From an uncultured Saccharofermentans sp. (GTDB lineage Bacteria > Bacillota > Clostridia > Saccharofermentanales > Saccharofermentanaceae): DNA of 62,974 nucleotides. The notes under the pieces were generated by a model. The model ran no database searches. It was given only the letters and a program-made list of their open reading frames with translations, and was not told where the DNA came from. Shown here in pieces: positions 45,518 to 52,977 of this stretch; position 1 is the first letter of the stretch, and every line of letters starts with the position of its first letter. The position numbers and the translations under genes were made by a program. Where the stretch lies: NCBI GenBank assembly GCA_905234715.1, contig CAJOJI010000014.1, positions 15,669 to 78,642 on the forward strand. The letters run 5' to 3'.

Positions 45518-46234
45518 TCAGACGCTGTCAGGATAAAGGCTCATGTACTCCTTTATGCCCTTCTCAGCGCACTTCTGCTCGGCATCCTTCTTGCTGTGGC
45601 CCGTGGCGCTTGCCAGGAGCACATCATCCGAATAGACACTGACGTCGAATTCCTTCATGTGCGCAGGACCTCTTTCTCCGGTCACCTCGAATCTGATCGT
45701 GTGCTGGAAACCTCTTGTCTGCGCCAATTCAAGCAGTCTGCTCTTGTAATCCAGGAAGATCTCGCCGTTAACCGCTTTCTGTACCGTTTCGGTAAGATTT
45801 TTCAAGATACATTTTCTAGCCTGTTCGAATCCGCCGTCGAAATAAACTGCCGCAATAACCGACTCAAAGCAGTCGGCAAGCGTTGAATCCTTGTCGTTGC
45901 CGCCGTTCTGCGCCTCACCCTTGCCGAGAAGCAGATAATCACCAAGATGGAGCTTTCTTGCTACTTCGGCGAAAGACTTCTCGCAAACAGAGACACTTCT
46001 CATCTTTGAGAGATAACCTTCGTCAGCCTGGGGCTTGAGCTCGTAGAGCATCTGGCCAACGACTACGTCCAAAACGGCGTCACCGATGAACTCCAGTCTC
46101 TGGTTGGATTCCCAGTGGCCTCTTCCCGTCTCGAAAACATATGTCGTGTGGGTAAAAGCCGTCTCAAGGACCGACTTGTCTTTAAAGGTATATCCCAGAT
46201 CTTTTTCTAAATTTGAATAGTCTGTCATAGTCAT
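45518..46234 (-). CDS. rnc: Ribonuclease III
   Basis: A 238-residue double-strand-specific RNase. The catalytic motif is RLEFIGDAVLDVVVG near residue 45 and the second acidic site is in DCFESVIAAVYFDGG near residue 120. The C-terminal double-stranded RNA-binding domain starts at DYKSRLLELAQ and ends with SATGHSKKDAEQKCAEK. ATG 46234 or ATG 46228 is the start; neither has a clear ribosome binding site. A hairpin directly precedes the start. RNase III matures rRNA and could process the pnp leader in this same window. Confidence 0.95.
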   Translation of the reverse strand: MTMTDYSNLEKDLGYTFKDKSVLETAFTHTTYVFETGRGHWESNQRLEFIGDAVLDVVVGQMLYELKPQADEGYLSKMRSVSVCEKSFAEVARKLHLGDYLLLGKGEAQNGGNDKDSTLADCFESVIAAVYFDGGFEQARKCILKNLTETVQKAVNGEIFLDYKSRLLELAQTRGFQHTIRFEVTGERGPAHMKEFDVSVYSDDVLLASATGHSKKDAEQKCAEKGIKEYMSLYPDSV

Positions 46235-46246
46235 AATTTACGAGAA

Positions 46247-46279
46247 ACGGCTGAATGCATTTAATACGCATCCAGCCGT
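46247..46279 (-). promoter_or_regulatory. Hairpin between acpP and rnc
   Basis: On the minus strand ACGGCTG/CAGCCGT with an inner ATGC/GCAT pairing and one mismatch, ending 12 bases before the first rnc start. The following T-run is only TTT, so it may be a weak terminator, or a substrate for RNase III feedback as in E. coli rnc. Confidence 0.5.
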
Positions 46280-46323
46280 CTAAACTTCATTAGTTAATTC
46301 AGAGATTGATAATCTCCGGCATA

Positions 46324-46569
46324 TTAGCCCTCTGTGAGGCTCTGAATATACTCGACTGCATCCTTGACGGTAACAACCTTCTCAGCTACGTCATCAGGGA
46401 TCTCGATGTCGAATTCCTGCTCCATAGCCATAACAAGCTCAACCATGTCAAGAGAATCAGCGTTGAGATCGTCAACGAAAGAGGAATCTTCTGTGATTGT
46501 ATCCTCATCTACGCCGAGCTGATCAACGATCATCTGCTTAATCGAGTTGAAAAGTTCTTCATTTGTCAT
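46324..46569 (-). CDS. acpP: Acyl carrier protein
   Basis: An 81-residue acidic helical protein. The 4'-phosphopantetheine attachment Ser is in [18 protein letters not shown] near residue 40, with the conserved DSL motif. It carries acyl groups in fatty acid synthesis. GGAGGT precedes ATG 46569. It has its own promoter (46611-46639) and lies before rnc. Confidence 0.96.
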   Translation of the reverse strand: MTNEELFNSIKQMIVDQLGVDEDTITEDSSFVDDLNADSLDMVELVMAMEQEFDIEIPDDVAEKVVTVKDAVEYIQSLTEG

Positions 46570-46610
46570 AATTAGTACCTCCGTACGATTCTAAATAAAT
46601 CCACAAACTG

Positions 46611-46639
46611 TTTTTAATGTAAGTTATGGTTTTTGTCAA
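46611..46639 (-). promoter_or_regulatory. Promoter of acpP
   Basis: On the minus strand TTGACA (46639-46634), 17-base spacer, TAAAAA (46616-46611). Confidence 0.7.
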
Positions 46640-46672
46640 TAGGTTATTTTGACTGCCAAAGTTATTTGACAA

Positions 46673-47290
46673 TTACCCTTTCAGATATTGCTTTCCCTTA
46701 ATAAGATAATCAACACCCGAGACAATTGTCATAATAACACATATTCCGAAAAGTAAATCCCCGATTATCGTCACAGGGCAAAGTCTTATCGGATATCCCT
46801 CAAAGCCCAGTCCGAAGATCTTCATGAGCAAAGGCTCGAACATGAGATAGATCAGGGCGATCATCTGTGTTACGGTCTTGATCTTGCCGATCATCTTTGC
46901 GGCAATTACCTCGCCCTTGGCTGCAGCGATCATGCGGAGACCGGAAACTGCAAACTCTCTTAATATGATCACCATAACAGCCCATGCGGAAAGTCTTCCG
47001 AGATTGATGAAAGCCAGCATGATGCTGATGCAGAGGATCTTATCTGCAAGCGAATCAAGGAATTTACCGAGATCTGTGATGAGATTATATTTACGGGCTA
47101 TCTTGCCGTCAGCCGCATCCGTAAGAGAAGCAAGGATAAACACTCCGGCTGCCACGAGCATGCCGTTAGTGTTGATAAAGTTATTCCATCCTTCAGGCTG
47201 CCATCCGAAAATATTGACCGGCAGCATGAAAAGAAGCGTAACGGGCACAAGAACGATCCTCAAGATAGAAAGCTTGTTAGGAAGATTCAT
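46673..47290 (-). CDS. pgsA: CDP-diacylglycerol-glycerol-3-phosphate 3-phosphatidyltransferase
   Basis: A 205-residue CDP-alcohol phosphatidyltransferase that makes phosphatidylglycerol phosphate. The family signature DG-x2-AR-x8-G-x3-D-x3-D is present from residue 64 to 87 (DAADGKIARKY, then LGKFLDSLADK). Several membrane helices surround it. ATG 47290 follows AAGGAGC. It lies between rimO and acpP on the same strand; the acpP promoter sits right at its 3' end. Confidence 0.93.
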   Translation of the reverse strand: MNLPNKLSILRIVLVPVTLLFMLPVNIFGWQPEGWNNFINTNGMLVAAGVFILASLTDAADGKIARKYNLITDLGKFLDSLADKILCISIMLAFINLGRLSAWAVMVIILREFAVSGLRMIAAAKGEVIAAKMIGKIKTVTQMIALIYLMFEPLLMKIFGLGFEGYPIRLCPVTIIGDLLFGICVIMTIVSGVDYLIKGKQYLKG

Positions 47291-47367
47291 GGCAAAACTG
47301 CTCCTTAACTAAAAAAAAATATGTCTTTAAATAAGACACACTAATAATATACGAAATAATCCCTACG

Positions 47368-48726
47368 TCAAATCGTGACGGCGGTCATGTCATATTCATC
47401 GGAACAATCCACGATCTTGGCGTCGTAGAACTCTCCGATCTTAAGTTCCTCTTCCTGTGAGGCAATATAGATGACGGGATCAACCTCCGGAGATTCACCG
47501 TAACTTCTCCCGATATAGAAGATGCCGTCGTCTGATACGGAACAGATATTGACTCTTGTAACAGTTCCGAGACGCTTCCGGGACTGCTCTCCGGAAATCT
47601 GCTTCTGGAGTTCATATATCTCATCGTACCTTCTCTGCTTGGTATCCTCATCGATCTGGTCAGGCATGTCATAAGCCTTTGTTCCCTCTTCAGGCGAGAA
47701 GATAAAGCATCCGAGTCTGTCGAACTTCCACTTCTTAAGATTTTCCTTGAGCTCATTGAAGTCTTCTTCTGTCTCACCCGGGAAACCAACCATGACAGTT
47801 GTCCTTATGATGCAGTCAGGCATAGCGTTTCTTATCATCTCAAGCCTTGAAGTAATAAGTTCAGCCGTATCCCTTCTGTGCATTGCCTTAAGGATCTTGT
47901 CGCAGCCATGCTGGATCGGAATGTCCAGATAATGTGCAACCTTCGGATTATTGGCCATCTCTTCGATGAGGTCGGGCGTGATGCCGTCCATGTAACCGTA
48001 CATAACACGGATAAGCTCAATGCCGTCTATCTTTGAAAGTGCTTTAAGAAGCTTAGTAAGGCACCTTTCCTTATAAAGTTCTATTCCATAATTGGTCGTA
48101 TCCTGTGCAGCAAGAATGATCTCTTTAACGCCTCTTGAAGCGATGATCTTTGCCTCTTCGACGATATCTTCCATCGGACGTGAAACAAAGGAACCTCTGA
48201 TAAGAGGGATAGCACAGAAAGAACATCTGTTAAGACAGCCCTCACCAATCTTGAGCCAAGCATATGCCTCAGTTGAAAGCTCCCTGTCCTTAACGAGGTG
48301 CTTATATCCGCCGACACCAGTCGTGAGGTTTATCTTCTCAGACTCTTTATCAAACTCTGAAGCGAGCTTGGCAGTTACTTCGACGATATCTCCGTAGTGA
48401 GCCGTTCCGAGAACAGCATCAACTTCAGGAAGTTCTTTAAGGATGTCCTCAGGATATCTCTGGGAAAGGCAGCCTGAAACGATGATCTTCTTAACATTGC
48501 CGTTCGGCGCCTTGTAATCGGCTACATCCAATATTGCATCGATCGCTTCTTTCTTTGCAGATTCGATAAAGCCGCATGTATTGATGACTACGATATCTGA
48601 TTCGGGAACATCATTAATGACGTTGTATCCGGCCTTCTTAAGTTCTGTAGACATGTTCTCACAGTCAATTAGATTCTTAGAGCAGCCCAAAGCCAGAAGC
48701 GTGATCTTTATATCTTTATTATCCAA
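47368..48726 (-). CDS. rimO: Ribosomal protein S12 methylthiotransferase
   Basis: A 452-residue radical-SAM enzyme that adds a methylthio group to Asp of ribosomal protein S12. The N-terminal UPF0004 domain starts LLALGCSKNLIDCE, with further cluster Cys in NTCGFIE and SGCLSQRY. The radical-SAM core has EGCLNRCSFCAIPLIRG (CxxxCxxC) near residue 160, and a C-terminal TRAM domain. TTG 48726 is taken as the start because CGGAGGA lies eight bases before it; an upstream in-frame ATG (48780) has no such site. Confidence 0.92.
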   Translation of the reverse strand: MDNKDIKITLLALGCSKNLIDCENMSTELKKAGYNVINDVPESDIVVINTCGFIESAKKEAIDAILDVADYKAPNGNVKKIIVSGCLSQRYPEDILKELPEVDAVLGTAHYGDIVEVTAKLASEFDKESEKINLTTGVGGYKHLVKDRELSTEAYAWLKIGEGCLNRCSFCAIPLIRGSFVSRPMEDIVEEAKIIASRGVKEIILAAQDTTNYGIELYKERCLTKLLKALSKIDGIELIRVMYGYMDGITPDLIEEMANNPKVAHYLDIPIQHGCDKILKAMHRRDTAELITSRLEMIRNAMPDCIIRTTVMVGFPGETEEDFNELKENLKKWKFDRLGCFIFSPEEGTKAYDMPDQIDEDTKQRRYDEIYELQKQISGEQSRKRLGTVTRVNICSVSDDGIFYIGRSYGESPEVDPVIYIASQEEELKIGEFYDAKIVDCSDEYDMTAVTI

Positions 48727-48818
48727 AGCAATTATTCCTCCGCGGGAATTATTATCTGTCCTGACGGTCAGACCGTCCATAAAGAACGAATCTATTGTAT
48801 CAGAAATTATATACGCAT

Positions 48819-48852
48819 TAAAAAAGCCAGCATCCGAATTCGGACACGGGCC
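48819..48852 (-). terminator. Terminator after recX
   Basis: On the minus strand an 11-position stem (GCCCGTGTCCG / CGGATGCTGGC, one mismatch, two G-T pairs) around AATT, followed by TTTTTT. It lies about 22 bases after the recX stop. Confidence 0.9.
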
Positions 48853-48873
48853 TTGATGAACAGGTTTTAATTC

Positions 48874-49335
48874 TCACTGATCGAGATACTGTCTGAAAGC
48901 CGATCTCGCAGCTTCAAGACCATAACCTCTTTTCTGGGCAAGTTTTAAAAACTCTTCTTCCCGAACTTCAGCATCATCAGGAACACTTCCGAAAGATGCT
49001 TCATAAAGGGCCTTACAGGTCTCAGCATCACTTGCCAGGCCTGCAACTACTTCATCAGCACAATCGGAATCTATTCCTGCTTCAAGGAGACGCTGGAATA
49101 TGTATTGCCTGCTCTCCTGCTTCTTGCCTGAACGTGCCGCAAGAACCTTGCGCGATGCACGCATATCATCGATATATCCGGTATCGATCAAGTGCTTTAC
49201 TGCACTTATTGCCACATCTTCAGAATATCCTTTTTGAATAAGGTAAATCCTTATCTTTCCTGAAGAATAGACACCGGTTCCGATATGCCTGATCGCACAG
49301 GTTACGGCTTCCCTGGTCGGATTATTATCAGACAT
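48874..49335 (-). CDS. recX: RecX family regulatory protein
   Basis: A 153-residue helical protein of the RecX family, which modulates RecA filaments. It has the repeating three-helix pattern of Rec[21 protein letters not shown], then [19 protein letters not shown], then [19 protein letters not shown]. The ATG lies inside the recA stop region (eight-base overlap), so the two are coupled. Sequence similarity is moderate, but position and repeats support the name. Confidence 0.8.
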   Translation of the reverse strand: MSDNNPTREAVTCAIRHIGTGVYSSGKIRIYLIQKGYSEDVAISAVKHLIDTGYIDDMRASRKVLAARSGKKQESRQYIFQRLLEAGIDSDCADEVVAGLASDAETCKALYEASFGSVPDDAEVREEEFLKLAQKRGYGLEAARSAFRQYLDQ

Positions 49336-50452
49336 CGATTCCTAAAATATCGTCATCATCAGAGTCTTCTTCGGGTGCTTCAGCAACGGCACCGCCTGCA
49401 GGAATATCTTCGTCATCAGCAGGCATATAGGATTCTCTGATCTTCTCTTCGATCTCATCCTTGACGTCGGGATGGTCGATAAGGAACTGCTTGGCAGCAT
49501 CTCTGCCCTGAGCGATCTTTGAGCCGTTATAGGCAAACCAGGATCCGCTCTTATCAATGATGTTATTCTCAACTCCGAGATCGATGATGCAGCCTTCGGA
49601 TGAAACACCCTTGCCGTACATGATATCGAACTCAGCTTCCTTGAACGGCGGAGCAACCTTATTCTTAACAACCTTAACTCTTGTGTGGCTTCCGACAACA
49701 TCCGTACCGTTACGGAGAGTCTCAACCTTTCTTACATCGAGTCTTACTGATGCATAGAACTTGAGAGCACGGCCGCCAGGAGTGGTTTCAGGGTTACCGA
49801 ACATAACTCCTACCTTCTCACGGAGCTGGTTGATGAAGATACAAATTGTATTTGACTTGGATACAACAGGAGCGAGCTTTCTTAAAGCCTGACTCATGAG
49901 ACGAGCCTGAAGACCTACATGGGAATCACCCATCTCGCCTTCGATCTCTGCTCTCGGAACGAGTGCTGCAACAGAGTCGATAACAACTACATCAATGCAG
50001 CCGCTGCGTACGAGCGTCTCACAGATCTCAAGTGCCTGCTCACCTGTATCAGGCTGTGACAAAAGAAGATTGTCAACGTCAACACCGATATTGCCGGCAT
50101 AAACAGGATCCAATGCGTGCTCTGCATCAATAAATGCGCATGTACCGCCTGTCTTCTGAGCTTCAGCAACACAGTGAAGTGCTACTGTGGTCTTACCTGA
50201 AGATTCAGGTCCGTAGATCTCAATGATTCTTCCTCTGGGGAGTCCGCCGATACCGAGTGCAATATCAAGTGTCAGTGCACCTGTGGGAATGGTATCGATC
50301 TCAACCTGTGACTTATCGCCTAAACGCATTACGGCACCCTGGCCGAACTGCTTCTCAATCTGTGCCATAGCGGCATCAAGAGCTTTCCTTCTCTCATCTT
50401 TGTCCTGAACCTGGGCAACTGAGCCCTTGGCGGCATTCTTACTCTTTGCCAT
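49328..50452 (-). CDS. recA: Recombinase RecA
   Basis: A 374-residue RecA. It forms filaments on single-stranded DNA, catalyses strand exchange, and triggers LexA self-cleavage. Walker A is GPESSGKTT near residue 74; Walker B is [12 protein letters not shown]; the L2 loop region has [24 protein letters not shown]. The acidic C-terminal tail ([17 protein letters not shown]) is typical. The start is ATG 50452 with CAGGAGG; an upstream in-frame start falls in the LexA box region and is rejected. A LexA box and promoter lie just upstream, so it is SOS-inducible. Confidence 0.98.
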   Translation of the reverse strand: MAKSKNAAKGSVAQVQDKDERRKALDAAMAQIEKQFGQGAVMRLGDKSQVEIDTIPTGALTLDIALGIGGLPRGRIIEIYGPESSGKTTVALHCVAEAQKTGGTCAFIDAEHALDPVYAGNIGVDVDNLLLSQPDTGEQALEICETLVRSGCIDVVVIDSVAALVPRAEIEGEMGDSHVGLQARLMSQALRKLAPVVSKSNTICIFINQLREKVGVMFGNPETTPGGRALKFYASVRLDVRKVETLRNGTDVVGSHTRVKVVKNKVAPPFKEAEFDIMYGKGVSSEGCIIDLGVENNIIDKSGSWFAYNGSKIAQGRDAAKQFLIDHPDVKDEIEEKIRESYMPADDEDIPAGGAVAEAPEEDSDDDDILGIDV

Positions 50453-50473
50453 ATCGTCCTCCTGGATAGCGTT

Positions 50474-50485
50474 GAACATTTGTTC
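50474..50485 (-). promoter_or_regulatory. LexA (SOS) box of recA
   Basis: GAACATTTGTTC, a perfect GAAC-N4-GTTC palindrome, the LexA box form of Gram-positive bacteria. It lies 9-20 bases downstream of the predicted transcription start, where LexA would block elongation or initiation. Confidence 0.9.
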
Positions 50486-50499
50486 TTATTTATGAGTTA

Positions 50500-50528
50500 A
50501 TTCTATGTTTATGATACACTTTTGTCAA
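50500..50528 (-). promoter_or_regulatory. Promoter of recA
   Basis: On the minus strand consensus TTGACA (50528-50523), 17-base spacer, TAGAAT (50505-50500); start predicted near 50494. Confidence 0.9.
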
Positions 50529-50599
50529 CCGAATTAACCCACGAAATTCGAACAATTCCCGACAAGACCCATTAATCGTACACATAGTTTTTAAGAGCC

Positions 50600-51679
50600 C
50601 TATTTTTCACGGGAATCAGCTGATCTGAATAATCCGAAAGAACACCATTTTTCTCCGCTTTCCGACAAAACCCGACAAAAACCGACAAATTCCGGCTTCA
50701 ATAACGCCAAAGAAAAGCGTGAAAAACCCTTGTTCCTGTCTATCAGGTTCTTAAGAGGAAATCCCCTGCCGTAGTTTAAAAGATTTTCACAGAACAGATC
50801 AACATTAACATCGAGCGTATGCTCCAAAGTAAGGTTGCCGGCAATATGCGGAGTAATAAGAAGAGTCTTCGTATTCCAGAGCCTGCTGTCTTCAGGAAGC
50901 GGTTCAGTCTTGAATACATCCAGAGCTGCGCCTGCAAGTCTTCCCTCTTCAAGACTGTCAGCCAGTGCATCTTCATCAACTGCTGAGCCTCTGCCGACGT
51001 TGACCACGTACGCATCAGCCGGAAGAAGGTCTATCCTCTCCTTCGAAAGTATATTTCTTGTTTCAGGAGTATCGGGAAGGCTCATTACAAGAAGATCGGC
51101 ATCAGGCAACAGTTCATCGAGAGAATCTATCTTATAAACACGGTCAAAAGATGCATCTTCACAGATACCGCTCCTGCATACTCCTGTTATGCTCTCCGGC
51201 TCAAAAGCTTTTGCCCTTCTTGCAAAGCAGCAGCCAATGTCGCCTGTTCCGAGAACAAGTATCCTGGAATCCTTAAGTGATCTCTGTGGCTGCGGACCGG
51301 TCCAGTTATGTTTAAGAGATTCGCCGAATGAATAATCAAGTTTTCTCATCATCATTAGAGACACAGTAATTATATGCTCGGCAATGGTAACACCATATGC
51401 GCCTGTGGAATTGGTGATGATGCAGTCTTCGTTGGCAAAGACACCGGGCTTAAGCAGGAAATCAACACCGGCGGAAGGAGCGGCAAACCACTTGAGATTC
51501 TTATTGGCAGCAGCATTCTTCATTCCGAAGCCGTATATGATATCGCAATCTTTATAGTCTTCAGGAATGTCTGTTTCGGATTCAACGAAAAGAACTTCCC
51601 CTCCGATCTCCGAAGCGTTCTTCCTGATGTGTTCTTTGTGATGCTCTTTAAGCAGTTTATTAATGACAAGTATTTTCAT
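50600..51679 (-). CDS. D-2-hydroxyacid dehydrogenase, unusual C-terminal tail
   Basis: A 359-residue NAD-dependent dehydrogenase. The Rossmann fold has ILVLGTGDIGCCFARRAKAF near residue 140, and the catalytic Arg/Glu/His are in VNVGRGSAVDEDAL and TPHIAGN. Several related families (D-lactate, glyoxylate, phosphoglycerate) share these, so the substrate is open. After NLIDRNKGF near residue 320, where relatives normally end, about 38 residues follow that are encoded by 10-bp repeat DNA (50661-50694). This tail may be an added read-through segment rather than a functional part. It lies upstream of recA on the same strand; recA has its own promoter. Confidence 0.85.
   Translation of the reverse strand: MKILVINKLLKEHHKEHIRKNASEIGGEVLFVESETDIPEDYKDCDIIYGFGMKNAAANKNLKWFAAPSAGVDFLLKPGVFANEDCIITNSTGAYGVTIAEHIITVSLMMMRKLDYSFGESLKHNWTGPQPQRSLKDSRILVLGTGDIGCCFARRAKAFEPESITGVCRSGICEDASFDRVYKIDSLDELLPDADLLVMSLPDTPETRNILSKERIDLLPADAYVVNVGRGSAVDEDALADSLEEGRLAGAALDVFKTEPLPEDSRLWNTKTLLITPHIAGNLTLEHTLDVNVDLFCENLLNYGRGFPLKNLIDRNKGFSRFSLALLKPEFVGFCRVLSESGEKWCSFGLFRSADSREK
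50661..50694. repeat. 10-bp tandem repeats (TTTTTGTCGG family) in the dehydrogenase tail
   Basis: On the plus strand three 10-base units can be read in a row: TCCGACAAAA, CCCGACAAAA, ACCGACAAAT, then TCCGG. The reverse complement contains TTTGTCGGTTTTTGTCG, the same 17-mer as in the array upstream of the Tad operon (5494-5510 region). A further CCCGACAAGA lies at 50563-50572 near the recA promoter. Confidence 0.6.
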
Positions 51680-51857
51680 ACGGACATATTATCATTCTTG
51701 TTTCAGGAATGATTTCACAAATGAGATATAAATTATGCATCGCCGTCAGTCTCAAACGTTAATACGAAATTCAAAATAGTTATACAATTCTGACCAAGAT
51801 TGAACTGCTTATAATGTTATAATTTCTTTTATAAGAAATCTATTTGGAGGAAAACAT

Positions 51858-52469
51858 ATGAAGACAGAACTTATCAGCATTTCCCCCGCCGGCACAGGTA
51901 TGGATAAGGCTTTGGAACTTACGGAAAAGACTGGAGCATTCTGCGGACTCGATCACAAGTCAGCTCTCCGCCTCCGTTTGCTCTCTGAAGAAGTAATCGA
52001 ACTTATGCGTTCATTTACGGACGAACTCAGAGGAGATTTCTGGCTCGAAGCAAAGGACAATGTTGTTGAGATTCATTTGAAGACTGAGATCCCCATGGAT
52101 CTTAAGACAAAGAAAGAACTCATTGCGGTTTCCTCTTCAGGCAAGAATGCAGCTGCAAAAGGATTTATGGGTAAGATCCGCGAGATGATCTCAACTGCTA
52201 CTCTTCCCGACGATCCAGAGACAAAGGCAATGACGGATCAGGCTTTGGGTTTAATGTCTCTGGGCTGCCAGATGGGTTCTTATTCCGGAAGCTATTCATG
52301 GTCAATGAGTTCTTATGTCGCTTCCATCGAGAAGGCATCTGAAACAAAGACTGATGCTCAGGAAGCAAAAGACGAACTTGAAAAATCCATCGTGGCAAAT
52401 CTCGCCGATGACGTTACGGTACACATCGTTAACTCTGATGTTGAGATCGCGATCTACAAGTCTTTCTGA
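51858..52469 (+). CDS. Degenerate RsbW/HATPase-like protein of unknown function
   Basis: A 203-residue acidic protein. Its first 80 residues align in pattern with the anti-sigma kinase fold: a helix, GAFCGLDHKSALRLRLLSEEVIELMRSF like the N-box helix, then a strand GDFWLEAKDNVVEIHLKTE. But the N-box Asn and the G1/G2 glycine boxes for ATP are not seen, so kinase activity is unlikely. The middle has a Gly/Ser/Tyr-rich stretch (GSYSGSYSWSMSSY). The C-terminus repeats the strand pattern (VTVHIVNSDVEIAIYKSF). GGAGG precedes ATG 51858; TATAAT motifs lie about 40 bases upstream. It faces the STAS/phosphatase genes, hinting at a related role, but function is not known. Confidence 0.5.
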   Translation: MKTELISISPAGTGMDKALELTEKTGAFCGLDHKSALRLRLLSEEVIELMRSFTDELRGDFWLEAKDNVVEIHLKTEIPMDLKTKKELIAVSSSGKNAAAKGFMGKIREMISTATLPDDPETKAMTDQALGLMSLGCQMGSYSGSYSWSMSSYVASIEKASETKTDAQEAKDELEKSIVANLADDVTVHIVNSDVEIAIYKSF

Positions 52470-52497
52470 TCTGAACGAAATAAACTTAAACATTAAC

Positions 52498-52520
52498 AAG
52501 GGCGCCATAAGCGCCCTTTA
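52498..52520 (+). terminator. Bidirectional terminator
   Basis: GGGCGC (52500-52505), five-base loop, GCGCCC (52511-52516), then TTTATT on the plus strand; a shorter T-run on the minus side serves the facing gene. Confidence 0.85.
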
Positions 52521-52958
52521 TTCATCTTCTGTTCCGGGTGCGCCGGATTCTTTTGCCCATGATTTCGGCACCTCATCTATGCGCACATCCGCTATAGTGC
52601 AGACCTGGTATTTATCCTCGTAGACTATCTCGCCGGGAGAATTCGTATAGACCAGATAATAAGGATGGTTATACTTTTCGAGAAGCCAGAGTGCGGGACG
52701 GATCATCTTCATCATCTCTTCGGTGTTTTCCGTCTTAAACCAGCAGATCACAGGTTCCTGGCGCATACAGGGTTCAGGCCAAGGAAGGTTTTCCGAAAAC
52801 CACAAATCTATCTCACGGAAAAGAGATGCGTCTTCCTCATCCATGGTGTCATTCCTGATGAGATCCCAGCACATGCTGAAAATGCCTTTTCCGGTCATGG
52901 TATTGCGTGCAAGTTCTTTTCCCTGAATACGCACGTAATTATATTTCAGATTAGCCAT
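52518..52958 (-). CDS. Hypothetical protein downstream of the SpoIIE-like gene
   Basis: A 146-residue soluble protein with many Trp and Glu residues. No family is recognised. Features seen: no signal peptide or membrane helix, a Pro/Trp segment (LWFSENLPWPEPC), a helical centre (EEMMKMIRPALWLLEKY), and a short acidic tail (PGTEDE). It starts 19 bases after the SpoIIE-like stop and shares the orientation, so it belongs to that operon. It could be a partner of the switch, but this is only inferred from position. Confidence 0.6.
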   Translation of the reverse strand: MANLKYNYVRIQGKELARNTMTGKGIFSMCWDLIRNDTMDEEDASLFREIDLWFSENLPWPEPCMRQEPVICWFKTENTEEMMKMIRPALWLLEKYNHPYYLVYTNSPGEIVYEDKYQVCTIADVRIDEVPKSWAKESGAPGTEDE

Positions 52959-52977
52959 AACAACACCTTCGGAAAAC

